60,162 nt of DNA from Thiohalocapsa sp. (GCF_022340605.1 NZ_JAJDNQ010000165.1:1-60162), one strand, 5' to 3'; shown: positions 17,301 to 26,407, counted from the stretch's first letter. The notes: a model not told the origin generated them from the sequence alone. Numbers and translations are program-made.

Positions 17301-18115
17301 GCCGCGCGGTAAAGGACCTGCTGGTGGTGGAGGACGAAACGGTACTGCGCCACGAGATGGTCCACTTGATGGCCAGCGACGACGTGCGCGTCGCCGAGGC
17401 CGGCACCGGCGCCGAGGCCATCGCGCGGCTCGAGCAGCAACGCTTCGACTGCATGGTGCTCGACCTGGGCCTGCCGGACATGACCGGCCTGGAGTTGCTG
17501 CGGCGGCTGTCGCGGAAGACGGGCATCGCGGTGCCGCCCGTGGTGGTCTATACCGGCCGCGAGCTGACCCGCGAGGAAGACCTGGAGCTGCGCAACTATT
17601 CCGACTCCATCATCGTCAAGGGCGCCCGCTCGCGGGAGCGCCTGCTCGACGAGACCTCGCTGTTCCTGCACCGCATGGTGGGCGGCATGCCCGAGCGGGC
17701 GCGGCGCATGATCACGGACCTGCACGACCCGGACCGGTTCTTCAAGGACCGCCGCGTGCTGCTGGTGGACGACGACATGCGCAACGTCTTTGCGCTGTCC
17801 AAGATCCTGGAGGCCAAGGGGCTCACCGTGGTCAAGGCCGAGGACGGCCAGCACGCGCTGGATGTGCTGGCCGGCGAGCACGGCATCGAACTGGTGCTGA
17901 TGGACATCATGATGCCGGGCATGGACGGCTACGAGACCATGCGCCGCATCCGCGCGCGGCCGGAGCTGGCGCATCTGCCCATCATCGCGCTCACCGCAAA
18001 GGCGATGAAGGAGGACAACGAGCGCTGCATCGCCGCCGGTGCCGACGATTATCTGAGCAAGCCGGTGAATCTCGAGCGGCTGTTGTCGATGCTGCGCGTC
18101 TGGCTTTATCGGTGA
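14360..18115 (+). CDS. Large hybrid histidine kinase with GAF and three receiver domains
   Basis: Up to 1251 residues. Order: helix about 46-66; periplasmic four-helix-bundle-like sensor to about 225; helix about 227-250; HAMP to about 300; GAF about 330-460; long Glu/Gln coiled coil about 465-570 (EELRAANEELEEQTERL and repeats); HisKA with NMSHELRTPLNS (His about 575); HATPase with NAIKFTD, DTGIGIPAEE and GGTGLGLSISR; then three receivers starting near 865 (VLLVEDD), 986 (LLVVEDE) and 1132 (VLLVDDD), each with a phosphoacceptor Asp. Such kinases feed stress or developmental phosphorelays. It is 6 bases from cheR, so probably one operon. Signal unknown. ATGs at 14393 and 14411 are possible starts. 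Confidence 0.92.
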   Translation: MTQLTAERVCPMRQSGVMPALTDNNPKFARNPAASPTERSGQLSIGFYVLGACLLIVVLGATMSALNLWTLRGVNAGLTDVVEVKAEALKLAARLNRRIAELRVITNSLLLDERQNVVDWHGGAMHTVEEAVGTDLKALERLPLSPAARRLTAAFASAYADYLPHLERVIGLVRDGDRVAAADLSRSTLQERGVRVQGVLEQLVHLKESELSAAKADADRAYTRALYMTLGAIGFTLAMGALAAFLLWRLITRNLARLVRVTEAIAKGDLEREPERLETAELQRLAASVRVMQHALRESHNQTRASDWLKTALGRLSERMSGDPDLATLAAGVISEIATTVDAAVGACYIEDDRQSRALRLVGSYAYRERKHLANRFAPGEGLVGQCALEHTPILLTEVPDDYIKISSGLGEATPRTIRVTPLLRDERLVGVIELGFVQRPAALVLSYLDQAMPAVAVAVESARARADLADALTESQQLTEELTAQQEELRAANEELEEQTERLKASEARLQTQQEELQASNEELEEKNEALQRQQREIAEANAGLARQREALAEKARELETASKYKSEFLSNMSHELRTPLNSLLLLAASLAENATANLTDEQVESARIIERSGQDLLGLINEILDLARIEAGRTELKPETVVLAEVAQVLDDTFRPLATDRGLELQVGIEPTAPEQIFADRRRLEQVLRNFLSNAIKFTDKGSVTLCFGRPDPALDLRRSGLDPAATLAVSVTDTGIGIPAEEQSVIFEAFQQIDAGTARRYGGTGLGLSISRNLAELMGGEIQLSSEPAQGSCFTLFVPLTSPEPATTPDADGASRQPSAAQAAGLEQTMAPPAAAPAPPPEAAHAGVADDRAAIADGDTTVLLVEDDARFAKLLIDQCHRRGFKALMAGSGEEGLRLAAAHAPQAVILDIRLPGMDGWAVLERLKDNPETRHIPVHVMSVDEGPSDVLHRGAVGFLQKPVAREALEAAFQRLEHVFSRAVKDLLVVEDETVLRHEMVHLMASDDVRVAEAGTGAEAIARLEQQRFDCMVLDLGLPDMTGLELLRRLSRKTGIAVPPVVVYTGRELTREEDLELRNYSDSIIVKGARSRERLLDETSLFLHRMVGGMPERARRMITDLHDPDRFFKDRRVLLVDDDMRNVFALSKILEAKGLTVVKAEDGQHALDVLAGEHGIELVLMDIMMPGMDGYETMRRIRARPELAHLPIIALTAKAMKEDNERCIAAGADDYLSKPVNLERLLSMLRVWLYR

Positions 18116-18121
18116 CGGCTG

Positions 18122-18946
18122 ATGGACCCCCAACAGCTCGAAAGCATCGAGGTCGACCTCTTGCTGGAGGCCATCTACCGGCGTTACGGTCACGACTTCC
18201 GCAATTACGCGCGCGCCAGCATCGAGCGGCGCGTCCGCCAGTTCCACGCCCAATCAGGCTGCGCGACGCTGTCGGACATGCTGCCGCGGCTGCTGCACGA
18301 CGAGGCCTTCTTCGCCGACTTCGTCACCCGCTTCTCCATCCCCGTAACCGAACTATTTCGCGACCCGCAGGTCTACCTGGCGTTGCGCAACGAGGTCATG
18401 CCGGTGCTGCGGACCTTTCCGTTCCTGCGCATTTGGCACGCGGGCTGCGCCAGCGGCGAAGAGGTCTATTCATTGGCGATCCTGCTGGACGAGGCGGGGT
18501 TGCTCGCGCGCAGCACCCTCTTCGCCACGGACTTCAACGACACCGCGCTGGAGCGCGCCCGCGCCGGCATCTACTCGGCCGCGGACATGGGCGAGGCCAG
18601 CCGCGCCTACCAGCGCGCCGGTGGTGCCCGCTCGCTCGCCGACTACTACCACGCCGATGCCCAGCACATCGTGATGAAGCGACGCCTGCGCGAGCGCGTC
18701 ACCTTCGCCAATCACAACCTGGTCACCGACGGCGTATTCACCGAGGCGCACCTGGTGCTCTGCCGGAATGTGCTGATCTACTTCAATCAGGCATTGCAGG
18801 ACCGGGTGCTGGGGCTGTTTCGCGACACCCTGGTGCGTGGCGGCTACCTTTGCCTGGGCACGCGCGAGAACCTGCGCTTCTCCGCGGTCGACTCCAGCTT
18901 CGAGGTCGTGGACGCTGCCTGCAGGCTGTACAAGCGCCTCGCGTGA
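18122..18946 (+). CDS. CheR-type protein-glutamate methyltransferase
   Basis: A 274-residue CheR: N-terminal helical domain (VDLLLEAIYRRYGHDFRNYA, ASIERRVRQF) and a SAM-binding domain with IWHAGCASGEEVYSLAILL and the family signature VLCRNVLIYFNQ. CheR methylates glutamates of chemoreceptors, but no receptor, CheA or CheW gene is nearby. With the adjacent CheB and two kinases it more likely serves a non-motility signalling cassette, in which the methylated partner may be a kinase coiled coil (inference). The last 4 bases overlap the cheB GTG start. Confidence 0.9.
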   Translation: MDPQQLESIEVDLLLEAIYRRYGHDFRNYARASIERRVRQFHAQSGCATLSDMLPRLLHDEAFFADFVTRFSIPVTELFRDPQVYLALRNEVMPVLRTFPFLRIWHAGCASGEEVYSLAILLDEAGLLARSTLFATDFNDTALERARAGIYSAADMGEASRAYQRAGGARSLADYYHADAQHIVMKRRLRERVTFANHNLVTDGVFTEAHLVLCRNVLIYFNQALQDRVLGLFRDTLVRGGYLCLGTRENLRFSAVDSSFEVVDAACRLYKRLA

Positions 18947-19593
18947 GCGACCGCGCGCCTGTCATGTTCCTTGCGCCACCCGCCAGTGCAGATAGAGCCC
19001 CGCCGGAAGCCGTGGTGGTCGGCGTGTCAGCCGGCGGCATGCTCGCGCTCGAACGGCTGCTGGCCTGTTTGCCTGTCGGCTTCGCCTCGGCCGTGATTAT
19101 CGTGCAGCACCTGCATCCCACCGAGGATGGCTACCTCGCGCTGCACCTGGACCAACACTGTGCGCTGCCGGTGGGCGTGGCCGAGGACAAGGCGCCCGTG
19201 TGCCCGGCCACGGTCACGCTGGCGCCGGCGGGCTATCACCTGCTGGTGGAGCGCTGCCGAACCTTTGCGCTGTCCATCGATGCCAGGGTCTGCTTCGCCC
19301 GGCCCGCCATCGACGTGCTGTTCGAGTCCGCGGCGCGGGTCTGGGGCGCGCGGCTCTGGGGTGTGCTGCTCACCGGCGCCAACCACGACGGCACCCGGGG
19401 GCTCGCCGAGATTAGAGCCCTGGGCGGGCGTACCATCGCGCAGGACCCGGCCGACGCGGAACATCCGCTGATGCCGCAGACCGCCATCGACGCCGGCGTC
19501 GTGCAGCAGGTGCTGACGCTGGACGGCATCGGTGCGCTATTGGCGGCGCTGCCGGCAGCGGCCTCGGCCATGGAGCAGGAGAGAATCATATGA
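18943..19593 (+). CDS. Stand-alone CheB-type methylesterase without receiver domain
   Basis: The GTG at 18943 overlaps the cheR stop (GTGA) and gives 216 residues; an ATG at 18964 is the alternative. It contains only the catalytic domain: Ser in VVGVSAGGMLALERLL, His in IVQHLHPTEDGY and Asp in LLTGANHDGTRGL form the triad. The usual N-terminal receiver is absent, so activity would not be switched by direct phosphorylation. It would oppose the upstream CheR. The stop overlaps the next gene by 4 bases (ATGA at 19590-19593). Confidence 0.9.
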   Translation: MSDRAPVMFLAPPASADRAPPEAVVVGVSAGGMLALERLLACLPVGFASAVIIVQHLHPTEDGYLALHLDQHCALPVGVAEDKAPVCPATVTLAPAGYHLLVERCRTFALSIDARVCFARPAIDVLFESAARVWGARLWGVLLTGANHDGTRGLAEIRALGGRTIAQDPADAEHPLMPQTAIDAGVVQQVLTLDGIGALLAALPAAASAMEQERII

Positions 19594-21434
19594 ACACCCC
19601 GGGACAGACCATCCTGATTGTTGACGATCGGCCCGATAACCTGTTCGTGCTGGAGCACGTGCTTGCCCCCTTGGATGCCCGGGTCGTCGCGGTGGGCAGC
19701 GGCAACGATGCGCTGAAGGCGACGCTACACCACGACTTCGCGCTGGCCATTCTGGACGTGCAGATGCCCGAGATGGACGGTTACGAGCTCGCGGAGCTGC
19801 TGCGCGGAGCGGAGGGCACCCGCACGCTGCCGCTCATCTTCCTGAGCGCGGTGCACTTCGACGAACAGCATGTCTTCCGTGGCTACGAGGCTGGCGCGGT
19901 GGACTTCATGACCAAGCCTTACCGTTCCGAGATCCTCCTCGCCAAGGTGCGGGTGTTCCTGGAGCTGGATCGTCAACGCCGCGAGCTGAGGGCGGCGGTG
20001 GCGGTGGAGCGCTCGAAGCGGCAGCTGGAGCGCATCCTGCTCGCGTTGAGCGACGCCGTGCTGGTGATCGACGCCGGCGCGCGCGTCATCCGCGCCAACG
20101 AGGCCCTGTTGGCGCTGCTCGGCCGCGCCGAGGCCGAGGTCATCGGCGCCCATTTGGGGGAACTGCTGGGCGCTGCGGCCGACGGACCGCCGGCGCGCAT
20201 CGCCGCGGCCTTTGCGTCCGGCCGCTTCGAGGGACTCAGCGTGCGCAACCAGGAGATGCTCGTGCAGCGCAGTAATGGCGCGCAGGTGCCGGTGCTGCTC
20301 TCCTCGGCGCCGCTGCCTCCCGAGGCAGACGAGGCCGATGAGCCGCCCGGGGCGGTGCTGCTGCTCAAGGACATCGGCGCCATCGCCGCGGCGCGGCAGG
20401 CGTTGCGACGCAGCGAGGAGCGTTACCGCCGCCTGTTCGATGCGAGCCGCGACGGCATCGCGTTCATCGAGGCGGACGGTCGTGTCGGCGAGGCGAACGC
20501 CGCGCTGACCGGCATGCTCGGCAGCGACCCCGCGGGCGCCTGTCCGGCGGAGCTGGCGCGGGCAGCCGCTGCAGCTGACGGCGAGGTGCTGTTGCAGCGC
20601 GCCGACGGCCGTCGCTTCCCGGCGGCGGTGAGTGCCTGGCCGGTGGATGCGGCGGGCGGCGTCGGCACCTGGATGCTGGTGCGCGACCTCAGCGAGGAGC
20701 GGCGCCTCGCGCAGGACCGCATCGTCACCGAAAAGATGTCCGCGCTCGGCCAGATGGTCGGCGGCATCGCCCATGAGCTCAACAACCCGCTGATGGGCAT
20801 CACCGGCTACGTGGAATACTGCCGCGAGCGCCAGCCGGCGGACAGCCGCTGCCGCGACATCCTCGACGACGCCCTGCGCGAGACCCGCCGCTGCAAGGAG
20901 CTGGTGGACAACCTGCTGCTGTTCGCCCGGGTCGAGCGCAGTGGCGAGGACGCCTTCACCCCCGTCGACTGCGCCGAGCTCGTGGCGCGGGTCCTGCGGC
21001 TCATGGACTACCGCATCCGGCACGAAAAGGTGGCGGTGGTGCGCAACTTCGGTGCCGCCGGCGAGCCCCTGCACACCCGCCCGCAGGCGTTGCAGCAGGT
21101 GCTGCTGAACCTCGTCGTCAACGCCCTGGATGCCATGCAGGGCCGCCAGCGGCGGGAACTGCGCATCGCGCTGGACTGCGGCGCCGATCCCGTGCGCATC
21201 ACCATCGAGGACACCGGCAACGGTATCCCCGCCGAGCAGATGACGCTGATTTTTGACCCCTTTTACACGACAAAGCCGGTGGGCAAGGGAACGGGGCTCG
21301 GCCTTTCGGTCTCCAAGGGCATCATCGAGGGGCTCGGTGGCGAGATCCGCTGCGAGAGTACCCCCGGGGTGGGCACCCGTTTTACGCTGTCATTGCAACG
21401 TGCCGCGCGCGCGCGGCACGACGACACCGCGTAG
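19590..21434 (+). CDS. REC-PAS-PAS histidine kinase
   Basis: A 614-residue soluble kinase with no membrane segment. Order: receiver 1-125 (ILIVDDRPDNLFVLE, AILDVQMPEMDGYEL, FMTKPY); PAS about 150-260; PAS about 270-370; HisKA of the GGIAHELNNPLMG type (His about 395); HATPase about 490-605 with NLVVNALDAM, IEDTGNGIP and GKGTGLGLSVSKGI. An N-terminal receiver suggests it takes phosphate from, or is tuned by, the large hybrid kinase in the same operon. The next gene, 37 bases downstream, is a plausible output regulator. Confidence 0.92.
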   Translation: MNTPGQTILIVDDRPDNLFVLEHVLAPLDARVVAVGSGNDALKATLHHDFALAILDVQMPEMDGYELAELLRGAEGTRTLPLIFLSAVHFDEQHVFRGYEAGAVDFMTKPYRSEILLAKVRVFLELDRQRRELRAAVAVERSKRQLERILLALSDAVLVIDAGARVIRANEALLALLGRAEAEVIGAHLGELLGAAADGPPARIAAAFASGRFEGLSVRNQEMLVQRSNGAQVPVLLSSAPLPPEADEADEPPGAVLLLKDIGAIAAARQALRRSEERYRRLFDASRDGIAFIEADGRVGEANAALTGMLGSDPAGACPAELARAAAAADGEVLLQRADGRRFPAAVSAWPVDAAGGVGTWMLVRDLSEERRLAQDRIVTEKMSALGQMVGGIAHELNNPLMGITGYVEYCRERQPADSRCRDILDDALRETRRCKELVDNLLLFARVERSGEDAFTPVDCAELVARVLRLMDYRIRHEKVAVVRNFGAAGEPLHTRPQALQQVLLNLVVNALDAMQGRQRRELRIALDCGADPVRITIEDTGNGIPAEQMTLIFDPFYTTKPVGKGTGLGLSVSKGIIEGLGGEIRCESTPGVGTRFTLSLQRAARARHDDTA

Positions 21435-21471
21435 AATTCCGGTCAAGTCGTTCACGCGCGGGAGGTGAGCC

Positions 21472-21906
21472 ATGGTCAAGCGCATTCTGGTCATCGACGA
21501 CGACGAGGCGATCCGCAAGGTCATGCTGCTGGCGCTGGAGTCGACGCCTTACCAGGTGGATACCGTCGGCTCGGGTGCCGAGGCGGTCGATCTGGCACGC
21601 TCTGAGTCCTACGATCTCGTCTATCTCGACCTCAAGATGCCGGACTTGAACGGTATCGAGAGCCTGCGGGCGCTGAGACGAGTGGCACCCGATGTTCGCG
21701 TCTACTTCATGACCGCCTACTACGGCGATTACCTCGATGAGCTCCGCGCCCTGCGCACCGAGGGCGAGCACTTCGAGTTGATCAAGAAGCCCCTCAACAT
21801 GCGCCAGATCGTCGACTACACGCGTGCGATCATCGACGGTGGCGGACTCATCGGCGCGGCGAAGGCGAGCCCCGACGACACGCCTCCATTGCTCGGGCCG
21901 GCTTGA
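21472..21906 (+). CDS. Single-domain response regulator
   Basis: A 144-residue CheY-like receiver with ILVIDDDEAIRKVM, the phosphoacceptor in VYLDLKMPDLNGIESL, the Thr in YFMTAYYGDY and the Lys in LIKKPLNM, followed by a short tail. No DNA-binding or enzyme output. It has a good ribosome site (GGGAGGTGAGCC before ATG). As the last gene of the kinase-CheR-CheB-kinase cluster it may carry phosphate to an Hpt protein or bind a target directly. Confidence 0.9.
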   Translation: MVKRILVIDDDEAIRKVMLLALESTPYQVDTVGSGAEAVDLARSESYDLVYLDLKMPDLNGIESLRALRRVAPDVRVYFMTAYYGDYLDELRALRTEGEHFELIKKPLNMRQIVDYTRAIIDGGGLIGAAKASPDDTPPLLGPA

Positions 21907-22135
21907 AGCGCTCGCCGAGCGCGCCATGACGACGGCGGCACCGGCCTGCCTGTTGCGGCAACAATGGCTGGAGCGTGCATAGCGGGCCGGCCACCGAATA
22001 CCTCCGCACCCGGATCGGCCGGCATCGGCGCTATATCGCATGGGCCGCCGTTCGCCCCGGCGGCCTGGTGGACGCGGGCAGCGTCATCCCACGACCTCCA
22101 TCCTTCACGTAGCAGGCGCTTGGCGCGAACGGACG

Positions 22136-22158
22136 GGGGGCTACTCCGAGTAGCCCCC
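22136..22158. terminator. Hairpin overlapping the glgC stop codon
   Basis: GGGGGCTACT and AGTAGCCCCC form a 10-base-pair stem with a 3-base loop; the glgC stop (22143-22141) lies inside it. No T-run follows, so a factor-independent terminator is uncertain; it may protect the transcript end. Confidence 0.45.
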
Positions 22159-23400
22159 GTAGCCACCGCCACCCATGCGCGCGAACACGTTCGTCTGGCC
22201 GCTGGGAATCACCGTGACGCCACCTTCTGAGACGGTGTAGCCACGGGCGATGTCCGCCTCGCGATCGTGGCCGATGATCGCGCCCGGCTCGATGATGTTG
22301 TGTCGGTCGATGATGACCCGCTTGAGGCGCGCGCCTTTGCCGATGCGCACGTAGTCCATGACGATGCATTCGTCGAGCGTGACGTCATCTTCGATGACGG
22401 CCTCGCGGCGGATTATGCTGTCGCGGATCTCGGTGTTGTCGTGAATGACGGTGGCGGCGCCGAGCAGGGCATTGTTGAGGCAGCCGCCGAGCACGCGCGC
22501 CACCGGCCCCTGGTAGTTGCTGGAGTAGATGGGCCAGTTGGGGTTGAAGGCGTCAAACACCGGCTCGGCGCCGAGCACGTCCTTGTGGGCGTTGAAATAG
22601 GCGTCGATGGTGCCGACGTCGCGCCAGTAGACGCGGGTCTCGTAGGGCTTGATGCCGGGCACGACGTTGGAGGCGAAGTCGTAGGCGAAGAGCCGCTTGC
22701 CGCTGGCCAGGAGCCGCGGCAGGACGTGCCCGCCGAAGTCCGTCTCGCCGGCCTGCTGCGCCTCGTAGAGGGCGTCGATGAGCACCTTGGTGCTGAAGAC
22801 GTAGTTGCCCATGGAGGCGTAGGCGCTGTTCGGGTCGTCGGCCAGCGGGGTGGGCTTGGCCGGCTTTTCCTGGAACGCCTCGATGCGCCCGTGGGCGTCG
22901 GCGGCGATGACGCCGAAGCTCTTGGCATCTTGGATGGGCACCGGCAGCGCGGCGATGCTGACGTCGGCCTCGCGCTCCTTATGGGCGTCGATCATCTGCT
23001 GGATGTCCATCCTGTAGATGTGGTCGGCGCCGAAGACCACGACGAAGTCCGGCGCGTGCTCCTCCACCAGGTTGATGTTCTGGTGCACGGCGTCGGCGGT
23101 GCCCTGGAACCAGGACTCGCCGATGCGCATCTGCGGCGGCACCACGGTCACGAACTGATCCGAGAGCAGCGGCGAGATGGTCCAGGCCTTGCGCACGTGC
23201 TCGATGAGCGATTGCGACTTGTACTGTACGAGCAGATAGATGGTCCGGATCTGCGAGTTGATCAGGTTGCTCAGCACGAAGTCGACGAGGCGGTAGCGCG
23301 AGCCGAAGGGCACCGACGGCTTGGAACGGGCCGCGGTCAGCGGTTGCAGGCGCGAGCCTTGGCCGCCGGCCATGACGAAAGCGATGATTCGATCTGCCAT
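22141..23400 (-). CDS. glgC: Glucose-1-phosphate adenylyltransferase
   Basis: A 419-residue GlgC that makes ADP-glucose for glycogen synthesis. It has the nucleotide-binding start FVMAGGQGSRLQPLTAARSK, SVPFGSRYRLVDFVLSNLIN, VVVFGADHIYRMD (catalytic Asp), and a C-terminal left-handed beta-helix with repeated hexapeptides (about 300-400, for example IRDSIIRREAVIEDDVTLDE). Length is typical. It is alone, read against its neighbours; a good GGAGGACAG lies before the ATG. With glk near 48.5 kb it points to glycogen storage. Confidence 0.95.
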   Translation of the reverse strand: MADRIIAFVMAGGQGSRLQPLTAARSKPSVPFGSRYRLVDFVLSNLINSQIRTIYLLVQYKSQSLIEHVRKAWTISPLLSDQFVTVVPPQMRIGESWFQGTADAVHQNINLVEEHAPDFVVVFGADHIYRMDIQQMIDAHKEREADVSIAALPVPIQDAKSFGVIAADAHGRIEAFQEKPAKPTPLADDPNSAYASMGNYVFSTKVLIDALYEAQQAGETDFGGHVLPRLLASGKRLFAYDFASNVVPGIKPYETRVYWRDVGTIDAYFNAHKDVLGAEPVFDAFNPNWPIYSSNYQGPVARVLGGCLNNALLGAATVIHDNTEIRDSIIRREAVIEDDVTLDECIVMDYVRIGKGARLKRVIIDRHNIIEPGAIIGHDREADIARGYTVSEGGVTVIPSGQTNVFARMGGGGYGGYSE

Positions 23401-23857
23401 CTGTCCTCCGGGCGCTCGTGTGCAGCGCCGATTGTGCTCTGACTAGCGTGTCTGGGGATCTGGTGGGCGCGCCGGGCGCGCCCTGTTCGCCGGCCCTCGG
23501 TGCGCCGGATTGTTTTCCGCGGCCCCGCTGCCGTGCGCGGGCGCGGGCGCGGGAATGCTGCCCGTTGACGGGATAGGTCGCAAGCGTTCTGCGCTCGCAG
23601 CGGCCGTGCGCGGGGCGCGACAGGCACCGCTCCGGCGCGGCGGGTTCGCAACGGGCACACATGATAAACCGCCGGCCCCTTGCCGTCGTGCCGGCCTTGG
23701 CGGAAATGCCCACGGGCACGGTCGAGAGCCATGGCGGCGGCGCCGTCAGCGCCCGATCCCGCCAGCGCCCGCGGGCGCCCGCCAGCGGCGGACCCGCGGC
23801 ACGGGCATCTTCGGTTACACTGCGCCGCTGTTCGCCAACGAGTTCCGGACCCGAGCC
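23401..23857. other. Divergent intergenic region, nothing recognised
   Basis: About 460 bases between the divergent glgC and Rap1a-like genes. GC-rich open frames cross it but show no family features. Promoters for both genes should lie here; I could not identify them. Confidence 0.5.
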
Positions 23858-24262
23858 ATGCCAGATTGCAAGAGCGCCGCCCGGCGCGCCTGTCGCCTCG
23901 CTGCCGCGGCGCTGGTCTTGATGCCGCTGTCGCTGTCGGCGGCCGGGCCGGTGCGTGGACAGGCGGATGGAGGGCCCACGGTGGCGCAGCTCCTCGCCGT
24001 ATGCGCGCGCGGCCATGCGGCCGGCGACGCGGGCGTCGACGCGGCCATGTGCGAGTGGTACGCGGTCCCCTGCGACTGTGCCGTCAATCGCCCCGCCGGC
24101 GGGCCGCGCTGGTGCATGCCGGACGACGAGACCATCGAGGCGGCGCTGCCAAAGGTGCTGACCGCCCTGCGGGCCGAGCCGCGGCAGTCCGCACCCGCAC
24201 AGGCGCTGGTGCCGGAGGTCATGGCGCGGCTCTACCCTTGCTCCGCGGCATCCAACCCCTGA
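23858..24262 (+). CDS. Secreted Rap1a/Tai-like protein
   Basis: A 134-residue protein with a signal peptide (about residues 1-32, ending AGPVRGQA) and six cysteines. The pattern VAQLLAVC...CEWYAVPCDC...WCMPDD, then a helix and a final RLYPC resembles the Rap1a/Tai family, known as periplasmic immunity proteins against type VI amidase effectors. No effector or secretion gene is near, so the immunity role is not supported by context. A second member lies at 36739-37125. The family call rests on cysteine spacing and is moderate. Confidence 0.65.
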   Translation: MPDCKSAARRACRLAAAALVLMPLSLSAAGPVRGQADGGPTVAQLLAVCARGHAAGDAGVDAAMCEWYAVPCDCAVNRPAGGPRWCMPDDETIEAALPKVLTALRAEPRQSAPAQALVPEVMARLYPCSAASNP

Positions 24263-24304
24263 CGAAGGTGCGCCGACCTTGGCGCCTCACCACGCCGAGC
24301 CCCG

Positions 24305-25144
24305 ATGCAGCAATATCTCGCCCTGCTCCGCGACGTCATCGATAACGGCATCGACAAGGCCGACCGCACCGGCGTCGGCACCCGCTCGGTGTTCGGTCGC
24401 CAGGTGCGCTTCGACTTGGGCCAAGGGTTTCCGCTGCTGACCACCAAGCGGGTGCACGTCAAGAGCGTCATCTACGAGCTGCTGTGGTTCCTGTCCGGCT
24501 CGACCGACAACAACTGGCTCAACGAGCGCGGCGTGACCATCTGGGACGAATGGGCCGCGGCGGACGGTGAGCTCGGCCCCATCTACGGCCGCCAGTGGCG
24601 GAGCTGGCCGGCACCCGATGGGCGCAGCATCGATCAGCTCGCGGAGCTCGTGGACAACATTCGGCGGGACCCGGACTCGCGCCGCCTGGTGGTGTCGGCC
24701 TGGAATCCGGCGGACCTGCCGGACCCCGAGCTGGCTCCGTCCGAGAACGCCGCCCGTGGGCGCATGGCGCTCGCGCCCTGCCACTGCCTGTTCCAGTTCT
24801 ACGTGCAGCAAGGACGACTGTCCTGCCAGCTCTACCAGCGCAGCGCCGATCTGTTCCTGGGGGTGCCGTTCAACATTGCGAGCTATGCGCTGCTGACGCA
24901 CCTGGTGGCGCAGCAGTGCGCGCTGGCGCCCGGGGAATTCGTGCATACCTTTGGTGACTTGCACCTGTACCGCAACCATCTCACCGACGACATCGTCTAC
25001 GCCCAATTGGCGCGGGAGCCCCGGCCCTTGCCCAGGTTGGAGCTGCGCCGCCGTCCACCGTCCCTGTTCGACTACGATTTCGACGACTTCGGCATTGACG
25101 GCTACGAGCCCCATCCGGCCATCCGCGCCCCCATCGCCGTCTGA
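24305..25144 (+). CDS. thyA: Thymidylate synthase
   Basis: A 279-residue ThyA converting dUMP to dTMP with methylene-tetrahydrofolate. It shows [32 protein letters not shown], the active-site Cys region [31 protein letters not shown] and [11 protein letters not shown]. It is slightly longer than the 264-residue E. coli enzyme. The S49 protease gene follows after 18 bases, probably in one operon. Confidence 0.96.
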   Translation: MQQYLALLRDVIDNGIDKADRTGVGTRSVFGRQVRFDLGQGFPLLTTKRVHVKSVIYELLWFLSGSTDNNWLNERGVTIWDEWAAADGELGPIYGRQWRSWPAPDGRSIDQLAELVDNIRRDPDSRRLVVSAWNPADLPDPELAPSENAARGRMALAPCHCLFQFYVQQGRLSCQLYQRSADLFLGVPFNIASYALLTHLVAQQCALAPGEFVHTFGDLHLYRNHLTDDIVYAQLAREPRPLPRLELRRRPPSLFDYDFDDFGIDGYEPHPAIRAPIAV

Positions 25145-25162
25145 CGCCCAGGAACCCGAGCC

Positions 25163-26179
25163 TTGACCGAAGCCCTCATCGAATACGGCCTGTTCACCGC
25201 CAAGATATTGACGCTGTTCGCGCTGTTCGGCCTCTTCGTCGTACTGTTGCTGCGCGCGCGCCACGGCGGCGCGCTGGCGCACGATGGCGGGCGGCTCGAA
25301 GTCGTCAACCTCAATGATCGCTATACGGACGTGGCCGAGGCCCTGAAGCACGCGACCCAGCCGCCGAAGGCCTACAAGCGCTGGCTCAAGGCGGAGCGCA
25401 AGGCGGAGAAGCTCCGCGCCAAGGCCGACGAGGCCGAGCGACCGCGACTCTTCGTGCTGGACTTCCACGGCGACCTGATGGCCAGCGAGGTGAGCGGGCT
25501 GCGCGAGACCGTCTCGGCGCTGCTGCAGGAGGCGAGCGGGGACGATGAGGTGCTGGTGCGCCTCGACAACGCCGGCGGTGCGGTGCACGAGCACGGGCTT
25601 GCCGCCTCGCAGTTGCTGCGCATCCGTGCGCGCGGCATTCCGCTGACCGTCGCCGTCGACCGGGTGGCCGCCAGCGGCGGCTATCTCATGGCCTGTGTCG
25701 CCAACCGCATCCTCGCCGCCCCCTTCGCCATCGTCGGCTCCATCGGCGTCGTGGCGCAGTTGCCCAACTTCCACCGCTGGCTGGAGCACCGTGGCATCGA
25801 CTTCGAGCAGCTCACCGCCGGCGAGTACAAGCGTACGCTGACGCTTTTCGGCGAGAACACCGACGAGGGTCGCGCCAAACTGCGTGAGCAGATCGAGGGA
25901 ATTCACCAACTGTTCAAGGATTTCATTCGGGAGTACCGTAAGGGCTTGGATCTCGACAAGGTCGCCACCGGTGAGTACTGGCACGGCGAACAAGCGCTCG
26001 CGCTCGGGTTGGTGGACGAGCTCACCACCAGCGATGACTATCTGCTGGAGGCCCGCGGCCGGCGGGACCTCTACCGGCTGCGCTGGCGATCCACGAAGCG
26101 CCCATGGACGCGGCTGTTGGGTGCCGCGCGGGCGTTGGTCGGAAGACTGCCCAACGCCGTTGCCCGGCTCCAAGGTTGA
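25163..26179 (+). CDS. sohB: SohB-like S49 family membrane protease
   Basis: A 338-residue signal-peptide-peptidase-A-type serine protease. One N-terminal helix (about residues 10-32) anchors it. The catalytic dyad is the Ser in VAASGGYLMACVANRI and the Lys in AGEYKRTLTLFGENTDEGR. LVDELTTSDDYLLEARGRRD is typical of SohB. The only good start is TTG at 25163 with AGGAA upstream. It acts at the inner membrane on membrane or leftover signal-peptide substrates. Confidence 0.88.
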   Translation: MTEALIEYGLFTAKILTLFALFGLFVVLLLRARHGGALAHDGGRLEVVNLNDRYTDVAEALKHATQPPKAYKRWLKAERKAEKLRAKADEAERPRLFVLDFHGDLMASEVSGLRETVSALLQEASGDDEVLVRLDNAGGAVHEHGLAASQLLRIRARGIPLTVAVDRVAASGGYLMACVANRILAAPFAIVGSIGVVAQLPNFHRWLEHRGIDFEQLTAGEYKRTLTLFGENTDEGRAKLREQIEGIHQLFKDFIREYRKGLDLDKVATGEYWHGEQALALGLVDELTTSDDYLLEARGRRDLYRLRWRSTKRPWTRLLGAARALVGRLPNAVARLQG

Positions 26180-26407
26180 TGCCCGCCATCATTTAGGCCT
26201 TACCGCCGCTGGCGGCGCCATCGCCGGCGGTTCGCGCGCCAGCAGGGCCAGCGCGCATGCGCCGTCCCGGCGGCGGGGCGAGCCGTGGCGCCGGGTCCGC
26301 CGGCTGCCGCTGACGCGAATGCGGCGGGCGGCCACCACCGTCTTCCGGGCCGATTCTCCGCCAGGATACCCGTGGCCTCGGTGCCGCCCGGTACAGAGCG
26401 CACAGTG

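Noticed and set aside
18112-18954. Upstream extension of the CheB frame to 18112
   Set aside because: That part lies in another frame of cheR and has Arg/Ala-rich shadow composition; the GTG at 18943 gives a normal overlap.
22267-23442. A 391-residue plus-strand open frame opposite glgC
   Set aside because: Val/Asp/Gly-rich shadow frame; glgC is certain on the other strand.
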